Origin: Planctomycetales bacterium
Lineage (GTDB): Bacteria > Planctomycetota > Planctomycetia > Planctomycetales > Planctomycetaceae
NCBI GenBank assembly: GCA_028285345.1
Contig: JANQPT010000051.1
Span: 124,001-188,000 of the forward strand
Reading direction: 5' to 3'
Length of the DNA: 64,000 bases
Positions 49,140 to 58,200 of this stretch are shown here, in pieces. How positions within the stretch are numbered: the stretch's first letter is position 1; each line of letters opens with the position of its first letter. The notes beneath the pieces are model-generated. The model was not told the origin of the DNA. It worked only from the letters and a program-made list of their open reading frames with translations, and made no database searches. A program made the translations under genes and the position numbers.

Positions 49140-50033
49140 ATGAAGCGCTCTCTTCCTATTGCGATTCTGATTCTGGCTGCGTCTCCCGCCATCGCATGGT
49201 CGCACAGTTTTGCCATATATGTTTCAACGCCGCTTACACCGCCGGCCACCTACGAATGGACTTACGTCAGCTTGATCTTCATTGCAATATCCCTGACGCT
49301 TTGTCATCGGTTTGCAGCCAAACGGACTCTCATCACAAGTTTCTTAACGGCCGTTGCGACCACGTTAGTGTTTTGGGTTGTCTTCGTATACATTGGTCGA
49401 TTTGCAGCATCCACGTCGACTGCGCCGCCGCCGGGACTTGGTCCGCCATCTGCGATTTATCTGCGTTGGCGTCATGACGAGCTTGGGAGGTTGTTCGCAT
49501 TTTGGAATGCCTTCGGCGTCGTGTTATTGGCTGCCGCGACGTTCGTAGTGGGACGCGTTTGGAAGCTTAAGACTGGCAGATTAGCCCTACTTGCAGTTCC
49601 TGTAATTGTATATCTGTCGTTCTTATCGCCATTCCTCGCAACGGGAGCGATTGCTCATGGCTGGGCCGGTGGATATGTAATGAATGCCGGTGAAGATCAG
49701 CTTTACGAAATCAATCGCGCATGTTGGTTGTACGCTGAAGAAAACAACGGTCGATTTCCCATCGCGAATGATATCGATGAACTGTTGCCGAAGATCGAGA
49801 CTCACATATCCAAACCGGAATCTCGATACGGCAATCCCATTACCGTGCACCCTGCTGCATGGGCATTCGAGAAGGACCCCAAACCGTTCGCTTGGAATGA
49901 GGCACTTTCCGGCCGTCCCGCGCCGAAATTGCCGGTCTGGGATGTCGAACAGATGCCCGTGAAATGTCCATATCTTGGTGCTCGCGTTCGACCAATTGAC
50001 GAGTTAGGAGAAGACCAGCAACAAGTCCGTTAA
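49140..50033 (+). CDS. Hypothetical membrane protein with a soluble C-terminal domain
   Basis: The 297-residue protein has a signal-like first segment (MKRSLPIAILILAASPAIAWS) and four hydrophobic segments up to about residue 180 (WTYVSLIFIAISLTL, FLTAVATTLVFWVVFVYIG, FWNAFGVVLLAAATFVVG, LALLAVPVIVYLSFLSPFL). A soluble part of about 115 residues follows (INRACWLYAEENNGRFPIANDIDELLP), which resembles the globular part of planctomycete pseudopilin-like (H-X9-DG type) proteins. No family is certain. After the TAA, the same frame stays open for another 38 codons of protein-like sequence (to 50150), so the present stop may truncate a longer ancestral protein. Confidence 0.75.
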   Translation: MKRSLPIAILILAASPAIAWSHSFAIYVSTPLTPPATYEWTYVSLIFIAISLTLCHRFAAKRTLITSFLTAVATTLVFWVVFVYIGRFAASTSTAPPPGLGPPSAIYLRWRHDELGRLFAFWNAFGVVLLAAATFVVGRVWKLKTGRLALLAVPVIVYLSFLSPFLATGAIAHGWAGGYVMNAGEDQLYEINRACWLYAEENNGRFPIANDIDELLPKIETHISKPESRYGNPITVHPAAWAFEKDPKPFAWNEALSGRPAPKLPVWDVEQMPVKCPYLGARVRPIDELGEDQQQVR

Positions 50034-50204
50034 CAGCTGTCGATCGGTGAGAAGACGGTCCCGTACGAATACGATCATTACCGCTTCGGCGACTTCGAGA
50101 CGGCCGCAGCAAAGACTACCAATACATTTGGAAAACCAGTGAACTCATAATCGCTATCAACATGATTCTCGTGATGGGCGATGGATACAAATCGATATCA
50201 TGAA

Positions 50205-50969
50205 TTAGTGGAATCGCATCAATTTGTGAACGTCCTGTTTAGCGTCTGATGAAATCGTCGCGTTTTGCAAATCCAGATTTCGCAGATGAGGGAGCATCAA
50301 CAGCTCCTGAATATACCTCTTCGAAAGTGTGACATCTTCCAAGTGGAGTTCGACAAGGTTCTCCATCTGTCTCAGCTTCGAAATCCCTGCTTCTGTCACG
50401 GATGTACCTTGCAACGCTAGTGAACTTACTCCTGTTGGGAGTACGATGTCTATTAAATCGTCAGTGACCGTGTGGCCGCTCAACTCCACTCGTTCCAGCG
50501 ACGGCAGTTGTGATAGCATCGCTAAGTCATCTATGGCGAAAGTACAGTTTTCAAACTTGAGCCATCTGAGTTGCCGTTGCTTCAACAGCGATGAGATCGT
50601 GTCCGTAGTAATCTCTGCATCGAAGAACCGAAAGTCGCGCACATTTTCCCATGGTGGTAAAGTCCTCAAAAAACCATCAAATGAGTCTGCTCCCCTAAGA
50701 AGCAACCAGGAGTCCTGCTGCAACGCGTGGCTGTCAATGCCGACTTGCCGTCCACAGAATCTCTCGAAGGCGTAGGTCCGTTCAGACTTTACTCCACGGT
50801 ACGCAACATCGCCCCCCAGCTGCTGCAATATAGCGAGGTGATGGGTCAACTCTGTCGCTTTACGGTAATCCGGCCAGTACAAGGCCACGATCGTAAAGAA
50901 CACGATGACTAGTACGGCGCCCACCTGCACCGCGGTAACGATCTTGGATTTCCCGGCAAAGTCTTTCAT
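50205..50969 (-). CDS. Leucine-rich-repeat-like membrane-anchored protein
   Basis: I chose the ATG at 50969 (MKDFAGKS) because AGGAG lies nine bases upstream; the frame runs on 11 codons. The 254-residue protein has one N-terminal membrane segment (VTAVQVGAVLVIVFFTIVALYWP) and then irregular LRR-type repeats of about 23 residues (LRWLKFENCTFAIDDLAMLSQ, LERVELSGHTVTDDLIDIV, VSSLALQGTSVTEAGISKL, LVELHLEDVTLSKRYIQELL, LRNLDLQNATISSDA). Such proteins are common in planctomycetes and probably mediate protein-protein contacts outside the cytoplasm. The 'VTEAGISKL' phase resembles ribonuclease-inhibitor-type repeats. Confidence 0.82.
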   Translation of the reverse strand: MKDFAGKSKIVTAVQVGAVLVIVFFTIVALYWPDYRKATELTHHLAILQQLGGDVAYRGVKSERTYAFERFCGRQVGIDSHALQQDSWLLLRGADSFDGFLRTLPPWENVRDFRFFDAEITTDTISSLLKQRQLRWLKFENCTFAIDDLAMLSQLPSLERVELSGHTVTDDLIDIVLPTGVSSLALQGTSVTEAGISKLRQMENLVELHLEDVTLSKRYIQELLMLPHLRNLDLQNATISSDAKQDVHKLMRFH

Positions 50970-51009
50970 CGCGCGTCGGCTCCTGAGATAGTATCTCGCC
51001 AACTTCTAC

Positions 51010-51135
51010 TCGTTCCCAAGCTTTGGTTTGAAACGCATATTCGCGAAGCTCTGCTTCGCGACGCTATGAATGATCTCGACATTTCAGGATCGGTCGTGGA
51101 TTCCGCACTCGAAGCAGAGCTTCGAGAAATTGGGA
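51010..51135. repeat. Intergenic palindromic repeat with paired AAGC(TCT/AGA)GCTT hairpins
   Basis: The hairpin with arms TCGCGAAGC and GCTTCGCGA (51041-51061, loop TCT) and the hairpin with arms CTCGAAGC and GCTTCGAG (51108-51126, loop AGA) share a 15-base core that is a perfect inverted repeat between the two sites. Outer arms GTTCCCAA (51012-51019) and TTGGGAAC (about 51130-51137) complete the element. It lies between two minus-strand genes. REP/REPIN type. Confidence 0.75.
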
Positions 51136-51206
51136 ACCAGAGCACTGAATTTCATCTTCGATCCTCTGGCGTGAACGGTCCGCATAGCGGACCCTACGAA
51201 AAGTGC

Positions 51207-52808
51207 TCAGACCATCCAACGCCGCGCGATTTGGTCCGTCTCCGTCGAAGTGATTAGCCAATCGAGAATTCGGCCCTTCAATTCGACCGCCGTCTTTGCG
51301 TATTGGGGATCGTCGGCGAGATTCTGTTGTTCATGCGGGTCGTTCTTCAAGTCGTACAATTCTGCGAATCCCTCGGGGTAATAATTGTATTTCCACCGCT
51401 CCGTGCGGACCATTTTGGCGTCGGGGTGGCGGATGCCCTTGATGCCTTGGCCGGGCACGAATTCGAAATCGAGGCTGCCGCTGGTGATTACTTCGGGAAT
51501 GATGTTCTCGCTGAAGATTGCATCCCGCGGGCTGTATTTGCCCAGCTGATTCGCAATCAACGATGTCAGACTACGGCCGTGACAATCGCCGGGGATCGGC
51601 AACCCGCACAGTTCGAGGAGAGTCGGCATCACGTCGATCGTTTCCACGAGATTGTGTTGATCCGACGGACGAATCTTGCCGGGCAACTTCAACATCAACG
51701 GCACACGGATGGAGGATTCAAAGAAGACGTTTTTGCCCATCAAACCGTGCTCGAGCAGTTGGTCGCCGTGATCGGACGTGAAGACCACGATCGTGTTCTC
51801 CGCACATCCGGTCTCTTCCAGTGTCTTGAGAATCCGCCCCACTTCGCGGTCGATGTGGGTGATCGACGCATAGTAGCTGCGATAAATCCATTGCAGCCGC
51901 TTACGGTCCATGTCGTACGGCGGTTTCTTGCCGCGCAGGATTAACTTCTGCAGCGGAAGCGGGAGTTGTTGGATCTCCGCTAACGACTCCGCTTTGGGGA
52001 GCGGAAAGTCGACGTCGTTGTACAGGCTGTCGAAGGGGACGGGGACTTCGAACGGCGAGTGCGGTTTCCAGAACGAGGAGTACAGGAAAAACGGCCGGTC
52101 GTGCTTCGCCAATTCTCGTAACGCCGCACAGGTTCGCTCTCCGGTCCACGTGGTATCCGTAAACTCGTCGTCAATGGCGCAGCGGAAGGGATTCGTGCCC
52201 GGCTTTAGGCCGCGGGACAGTTGCGGATCGTCCTTGGCAAGACTGCGATAGTAGACGCGTCGGAGCGGATCGTGTTTCTCGCGCCACGCGGCATAGTCGG
52301 ACCAGCGGTCAGTGCGGCGTGTGCCGTCGTGCAATTCGACGTGATCGAAACCCGTCTTCTGGGCATTTTCATTGGAGGGCGGATGATAGTAAAACAGATG
52401 CAGTTTACCGATCAGCGCGGTTTGATATCCCGCCTTGCGGAGCCGCGCCGGAAGCAGCACGGTGCGGCGGTCGATGGGCGTGTAATTGACGCGATTACGG
52501 TGCGCGTGCGCGTAACGCCCTGTAAAAAACGAGGCGCGGGCCGGTACACAGACCGGGGCTTGTACGAATGCGTGTGAGAAGTTCGCTGATTGTTTCGCCA
52601 AGCGGTCCAGGTGCGGCGTTTTGATCAGGCGATTGCCGTTGGCCGCAACGCCGTCGTATCGCTGCTGGTCGGTCATGATGAACAGGATGTTCGGCGGTTT
52701 TTGCGGCGATTGGTCGGCGCGCACATTGCCGGCCGCTGCCAGCGCTCCTGTTGTCAGCGCCGATTGCTGCATAAAGAGACGGCGTGATAACGGTTCTGAC
52801 ATCGGCAT
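51207..52808 (-). CDS. Tat-exported sulfatase (S1 family, choline/iduronate sulfatase-like)
   Basis: The 533-residue protein has a twin-arginine signal (LSRRLFMQQSALTTGALAAAGN). NILFIMTDQQRYD carries the N-terminal metal-binding aspartate. The signature CVPARASFFTGR has Cys87 as formylglycine precursor, VFTSDHGDQLLEHGLMGK carries the second metal-site Asp and His, and YDLKNDPHEQQNLADDP is the typical C-terminal motif. It is unlike the arylsulfatase at 45130 in size and signature. Two Met codons two apart leave the start slightly uncertain. It probably desulfates a saccharide in the periplasm, in line with the neighbouring GH-like and sugar oxidoreductase genes. Confidence 0.95.
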   Translation of the reverse strand: MPMSEPLSRRLFMQQSALTTGALAAAGNVRADQSPQKPPNILFIMTDQQRYDGVAANGNRLIKTPHLDRLAKQSANFSHAFVQAPVCVPARASFFTGRYAHAHRNRVNYTPIDRRTVLLPARLRKAGYQTALIGKLHLFYYHPPSNENAQKTGFDHVELHDGTRRTDRWSDYAAWREKHDPLRRVYYRSLAKDDPQLSRGLKPGTNPFRCAIDDEFTDTTWTGERTCAALRELAKHDRPFFLYSSFWKPHSPFEVPVPFDSLYNDVDFPLPKAESLAEIQQLPLPLQKLILRGKKPPYDMDRKRLQWIYRSYYASITHIDREVGRILKTLEETGCAENTIVVFTSDHGDQLLEHGLMGKNVFFESSIRVPLMLKLPGKIRPSDQHNLVETIDVMPTLLELCGLPIPGDCHGRSLTSLIANQLGKYSPRDAIFSENIIPEVITSGSLDFEFVPGQGIKGIRHPDAKMVRTERWKYNYYPEGFAELYDLKNDPHEQQNLADDPQYAKTAVELKGRILDWLITSTETDQIARRWMV

Positions 52809-52881
52809 ACGCTTTCAATGAATTCGACGAAATCAATACAGCCGGGAGGTAACGGCATCGTGTGCCGCGATGACACCGTGC

Positions 52882-54372
52882 TCACTTTAAGTGTTTCCGC
52901 CGGTAATCGATCATATGCTGCAATGCCGGTTTGGGGGTTCCGTCCTGTTTGACCAATCCGGAATGGGGAAACGAGTGTGGTGAGGCGTCGGAGAACTGCG
53001 TCCAATAGACGGCGGCGACCGCCGGTTTGGCGATTAACAACGGCAGCAGCATGTCGAACCAAGCCGCTTGTGCTTCGCAGCTCCAGGGCATCTTCCAAGC
53101 GGGGCGGTCGACTTCCAAGTCTGTATCGGCCATCGGATCGGGCGCATCGCTCGACGGGAAAGCGAGTGTCACTTGCAAGGGCAGCCCAAGCGCGCACCAG
53201 CGGTCGATCATGGTGGAAAACTCCAGCATATCTCGCGAGGGCGTTCCCCGCGGGCGATAGCCGACCGCGATTTCCAGGTTCAACGCCGAAAGTCCCAATC
53301 CGGCCCGTACCAGCGCGTCGGCGAAGTGCATCGGCGAGAGGCGATGTTGCCCGCGCGCCTGATACTCGCCCCAAGGCTGGTCGATGCAAATCACGAACTG
53401 CGCCTCTTCATCCACGTGCCGGGCGACTTCCAACGTCTTGGCGACCAGTGTCAGCCGCTGTTCCTCATTGAGCGTTAGCGCCCCGCCGCTGTTGGCACAG
53501 GCGGCCAATTCCCAGATGCGAATTTGTCCGGCGTACCGTGATACGGCCGTCTCGACAAAATCACAGACAAAACTTTGTAAGTTTCCGAAGTCTTGTTCCC
53601 ATTCCCAGAGCCAGCGGGGCATGCCGTGCGGCGAGAGATCAATCAGCGGTCCTCCGCGAATGACCAGCCGGTGATTCAAGCACCACTGAACCTGCTTGTC
53701 GAACATGACCCAGTCGAGGTGTCCTTCCTGCGGTTCAGCGAGGCGCCATTCGATCGGCACCGCGGCGGAATTGAACGCCGAGCAAAAGAGTTCCGGCAGC
53801 GATTCCTCGGGAAGTTGATCATCCAGCCGACATCCCAGGCTGGTCGGCAGCTTGGGATACTGTTCGTGTCGAGTCGTGAGGAACCGCTGTGAATAAGCAC
53901 GGGCCAATAATTCGGCGGCGTGGCAGGCGTTGGTAATCGCGGATTGGGCGGCGCTGCTCGACGTCTCGATGTCCTCCTGTCCCGATGCGGCCTTGCCGAA
54001 CGCGCGATGGGCCTGCGTGTAGAACTGCTCATACTCGTCGGGAAGTGTCAGGTTGAGTTTGTCCCATTCCGCGCGCTGGTTGCGCACCTGGACGATCGTT
54101 CCCCGTGCCAATTCCACCGCCAACAGATAGGGCGCTTCCCGTTCGGGCAACATGGCGGTCTTTAGAATCGGGCGGCCGAAACCCTCAACAGGCCATGCCA
54201 CATGTAGCCGGCTGCTTTCAGAGTTCTGCCGCCGGCAGATGAGATGTGTTCCGTCGAATTCAATGCGCGTGGGCCAGACGCTCTGGTCCAAGCCGCTGGC
54301 ATAGGCGCGATAGACTTCCGGCCAATCGCGCAGCGATTCGCTCTGAGGCACTACGAATCGCATCACACCCAT
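52882..54372 (-). CDS. GH10-like hypothetical protein (planctomycete endo-1,4-beta-xylanase-like family)
   Basis: I chose the ATG at 54372 (MGVMRFVVPQSESL) because GGAGG lies seven bases upstream, although the frame is open 96 codons further. The 496-residue protein has an N-terminal beta domain (to about 130), then a TIM-barrel-like region with GGPLIDLSPHGMPRWLWEWE, FVCDFVETAVSRYAGQIRIWELAACANS, FVICIDQPWGEYQARGQH and ALNLEIAVGYRPRG, in the order expected for GH10. The acid/base NE pair of GH10 is replaced by WELAACAN, so catalysis may differ or be lost. No signal peptide is visible, so it may be cytosolic. Confidence 0.7.
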   Translation of the reverse strand: MGVMRFVVPQSESLRDWPEVYRAYASGLDQSVWPTRIEFDGTHLICRRQNSESSRLHVAWPVEGFGRPILKTAMLPEREAPYLLAVELARGTIVQVRNQRAEWDKLNLTLPDEYEQFYTQAHRAFGKAASGQEDIETSSSAAQSAITNACHAAELLARAYSQRFLTTRHEQYPKLPTSLGCRLDDQLPEESLPELFCSAFNSAAVPIEWRLAEPQEGHLDWVMFDKQVQWCLNHRLVIRGGPLIDLSPHGMPRWLWEWEQDFGNLQSFVCDFVETAVSRYAGQIRIWELAACANSGGALTLNEEQRLTLVAKTLEVARHVDEEAQFVICIDQPWGEYQARGQHRLSPMHFADALVRAGLGLSALNLEIAVGYRPRGTPSRDMLEFSTMIDRWCALGLPLQVTLAFPSSDAPDPMADTDLEVDRPAWKMPWSCEAQAAWFDMLLPLLIAKPAVAAVYWTQFSDASPHSFPHSGLVKQDGTPKPALQHMIDYRRKHLK

Positions 54373-54862
54373 TGAAGATCCTCCAAATACCGGGCGTTCA
54401 GAAAGCAGAACGCCCCGCTGGTTATTGTTGCCCACGCGCCGGGGACCGTCAACGGGGTCATACGCGAATCGTTCGCAACCGAGGGATTTAAGCCTTCCAA
54501 CAAGGAACGTTTTCACCTCTGAGTCGGCGCCGGATGCCGTTGCGGGAAGTGTCAGATAAGATTGAATTCGCGCGAGAATCTGGTCGCCTGAAATCGTGTC
54601 GTTAGCACAGTGGCGGCAGATAACTCGATAAGTGAATCTTGCATGCGATCCGGCAGCCATACGACAACCGCATTCTCCGCTTCTCCCGCGATGATCGCGG
54701 AGCGGTCTCGGGACTGAACGTCAGCCTGTGGCGCGTCAAAGATGTCAGTTTCAGAAAAATCGAGTAGCCGGCGTCGTGTCGGCTTGCGTTTTATGACAAG
54801 AATAATAAAACTAAGGCGCATTACAAATGTAATAAAACCTGGCTGCACGATTGGACCCGCTC
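54373..54862. other. Divergent intergenic region with BlaI-type operator
   Basis: The 490 bases hold the promoters of the GH10-like gene (minus) and the blaI-type gene (plus). The operator palindrome is at 54820-54833. A 98-codon minus-strand frame (54552-54848) and the upstream part of the GH10 frame are weak and not called. Confidence 0.45.
54820..54833. promoter_or_regulatory. BlaI/MecI-type operator palindrome
   Basis: ATTACAAATGTAAT is palindromic except for its central two bases. It contains TACA-N2-TGTA, the dyad bound by BlaI/MecI repressors. It lies 30 bases upstream of the repressor's ATG, in AT-rich sequence, suggesting autoregulation of the repressor and the coupled M56 gene. Confidence 0.75.
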
Positions 54863-55276
54863 ATGCGCCGTAAAGCGACCCGAGTCTCCGCCGGGGAAAT
54901 GGATCTGCTCTCGATGTTGTGGTCGGAAGGTCCGCTCACGCTCCGGGAGGCCTACGAACGATTTCCGGATTTCGGTGCTCCTGTTGAGTACCCGACCATT
55001 CAGACGCGGCTCAACCGAATGGTCGAAAAAGGGCTCGTTGAGCGGTCTGCCGACCGGCCCGCCCGCTATCGCGCCGTTGCGACGCGCGAACAGGTCACGT
55101 CGGGGCATCTCCGGCAAATCATCGAGAATCTTACGCAGGGCGACGTTGTGCCGCTCGTCGCCAAACTGTTGAGCGACCAGACGCTCTCTCAATCGCAGAT
55201 CGCCGAACTTCAGGAACTTCTGGCGACCGCCAAAAAGAGATCCGCAAAAGCCTCGAAAAAACGGAGACGCTCATGA
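54863..55276 (+). CDS. BlaI/MecI/CopY-type transcriptional repressor
   Basis: The 137-residue protein has the Penicillinase_R winged helix: VSAGEMDLLSMLWSEGPLTLREAYERFP ... YPTIQTRLNRMVEKGLVERSADRPARYRAV (residues about 8-75). A dimerisation helix region (LLSDQTLSQSQIAELQELL) and a basic tail (KKRSAKASKKRRRS) follow. The ATG at 54863 was used; an in-frame TTG at 54851 is less likely. The stop overlaps the next ATG (ATGA at 55273), so the two genes are translationally coupled, as in blaI-blaR1 pairs. Repression is presumably relieved when the partner peptidase cleaves it. Confidence 0.93.
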   Translation: MRRKATRVSAGEMDLLSMLWSEGPLTLREAYERFPDFGAPVEYPTIQTRLNRMVEKGLVERSADRPARYRAVATREQVTSGHLRQIIENLTQGDVVPLVAKLLSDQTLSQSQIAELQELLATAKKRSAKASKKRRRS

Positions 55277-58200
55277 ACTTTCTTGCCGAAATGATCCTTC
55301 CCGGACTTCTCCGCGCATCGCTGGGACTCGCAGCTGCGGCGGTGGTCGTACTAGTGCTCACACGGTTGTTTCGACTTCGATCGCCGAAAGCCGAGCAATG
55401 TGCGTGGGGAATCGTGTTGCTGCAAGGACTGCTGCTCTTTCCGCTGATGATTTCGATCCCCGTGACTCCCGCGGCGACGCCGACCAACGTTTCACAGCCG
55501 GAGGCACCTCCACCGGAGGTTCGCGAACCGATGCCCGCGGCTCCCGAGCCGAGCCGCGAATCTGAGCGTGTTGCCGTTGCGGAAGAGGTGATGACCGAGC
55601 ACCAGCCGATCGTCGAGCCGGATGTCGACTCTGCGGAGCACTTGCCGTCCCCTGCGAAGGTTTCGTGGTCCGCAATCGGACTTGTCGTCTGGCTTGTCGG
55701 AATCGCGTCGCTAATGCTGCTTGGTCTCGTGCGCTATCTCCGTTTTGTTCGGCAGGTTAACTACACTCTGCCGGCCGAACGGCAGTGGGAGTCGCTCTGG
55801 GAGCGGCTTCTCGCGGACCGTGGTATTCGGAAATCGATTCCGCTCGCCGTAACCGGCGAGCTGGGACCCGCAATGTGTCTGCTGCCGAGCGGGTATCGGC
55901 TCGTCGTGCCGCAATCTCTGTGGCGCGAACTCACAGCATCGCAGCAGGCGTCGATCATGCGGCACGAACTGGCACATTACACGCGCGGCGACGTTTGGTG
56001 GGCAATGGCTGCCCGGTCTGTTGCCCTGCTGCACTGGTTCAATCCGCTGGCGTGGTGGGCGTCATCGAACTTCGTCGCCCAAGCCGAATACCTTTGCGAC
56101 AGCGCCGCTGCCGGTCAGGACCCGACATCATTCGCCGAAGTCCTGATTCGTCTGGGGACGTCCGGACGGACGAGCCCGCTGGCCACGCAATCCATCGGCG
56201 CCGGCAGTCTGTTCGGCCGTGTGCGACGGCTATTGAGTGAACAGAGCGGCTCGCCCCGCTGGCGGAGCGGCGTCGTGATCACTATTGCAATCTGCGGAAT
56301 ATTGGCCGCCGGTTTGCGATTTGAAACCGTGGCGAAGTCCCAGGAGAAAGCAGAATCGCCCCCCCCCGTTGCTGCACGGAGCGAATCCCAAAAAACTGCT
56401 CGGATGCTGTTACAGTTGGGGACTAACAACCTACGGACGCGGGGATTTATCAGGGATATTGCGTTTTCACCCGACGGCAAGTTGATCGCCGCGTCACCCG
56501 CCAATGGCCCCACTCCGCGTGTCTGGCTGTTCGATGTTTCCACAGGCAAAGAAGCCAATCGCATCATTCCCGCGGACAAACCTGCCGGATGGATCAACTG
56601 CATCGCTTTCTCCCCCGATCAGAGATTCCTGCTATGGGGGGAAATCATGGGATTTGTTGCCCTGTGGGATTTGCGGAACGATCGGCTACTGTTCCGTACG
56701 AAATTACACGAACGAAGTGTCAATGATGTGTCGTTTTCCACGCAGGGACGGTTATGGGCCAGCGCCGGAAGCGATGGCACAGTGCAACTGAGAAAAACTG
56801 TGAACCCGGAACTGGAACTCAAAGAACTCGGATCGGCAGATGGCGGCCCGTCAGGTTCATTTGAGAGTTTTGGCTCCTCGGGCGTCGTGTCTGTGACGTT
56901 TACTCCCGACGATCAACGAGTGATCACCGCGTCTGGAGCCGGCGGAGAGATTCAAATCTGGCGAGTCTCCAATGGAATGCTTGAGCGGCGTATCGACACG
57001 GCAAGCGAATCCCCCGACAACGGCAGCGGATGGGAATTGAAATCCGCGACGGTCACGCCCGACGGCCGTGCGGTCATGACCGCCGGAAACCGCACCGTGC
57101 CTCGAACCGAGACGCCGATTCCATATGGAGCGAACAATGTCCGTCTGACTGAGATCCGAATTTGGGATATCGCCTCCGGAGCATTGCAGCGTTCAATTAA
57201 TGGTCAGTTCGACCACGGTTTCGGTTTTGCGGCGTTGTCGTCCGACGGTCAGCGCGTAGCAGCAGGGGAGTTTTCCCAACTCAGAATCCTCAACGCGATG
57301 TCGGGAGCCGTCGAGCAGAAGATTTCGTTGCCCGGTTCATGGGGCAGACAACCGCAATTTTCTCCCGACGGGCGTCTGGTCGCGATGGCGATTCATAATA
57401 CTGTGGCCCTGTTCGACGCGTCGACGGGCAAGCGGCTGCATCACGATGAGACGACTCCGGTGAGTGAAATGCGTTCCGCCGCTTGGTCTCCTGCCGGCGA
57501 CCGTATTGTGACCGGGCACAGTGATGGAGGCGTCCGTGTCTGGAACGGCGACACGGGAGCATTACAATGGCACCAAACTCTTGCGCCGGTCGTCAGTCCC
57601 AGCGGCGGGAATGCGGCCCCGACATTCGTCGCGTTCACTCCGAACGGCCATCGCGTCGTTGTTGCCGGGAGGCGGGACGATCCGGTTGAGTATCGAGAAG
57701 GGATCGTCGCGGTCTTCAATGCCCAAAGAGGTTTGCCGATTCGCCGAACCTTTCTGAATCGTGACGTGCGTCACGCGGCGTTGTCTAACGATGGTCGGTT
57801 CTTGGTCGCGGCCACGTCGAACGGCGCCGCCGATGACACGCGGCTGCATGGAATCGAATTGGAAACCGGTCGGGAGGTTTATATCAATCCGCCGGAGGCT
57901 CGAAGAGGTGCCCTGTGGCAAATGGAAGCCATGCGATTCCGACCGATGTCGAACACCTTGGATGTAGCCTTGGGAAACGGTCAAGTGATGCAATTTGATG
58001 GCCGGACCGGAACCGTGGAGCGCCGTTTTCTTGCCGAATGGCGGACCGCTCTGCAACAACGCGCCCGCAGGCCGCGCCGACCGGATTTGTGGGAAGGCGT
58101 GTTTTCACCCGACGGGAACACGCTCGTCACGTCGGCTGCGGAATACGTCTATATTTGGGATGTCGAGTCTGCAAAGCTCCGCCGCAAGATTCGACATCCA

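Noticed and set aside
54373-54660. 96-codon N-terminal extension of the GH10-like frame
   Set aside because: A GGAGG site precedes the internal ATG at 54372 at ideal spacing, and the N-terminus MGVMRFVVPQ fits a natural protein start. The extension has no signal peptide.
54552-54848. 98-codon minus-strand frame overlapping the BlaI operator
   Set aside because: It has no ribosome binding site, overlaps the promoter/operator region and shows no recognisable motif.
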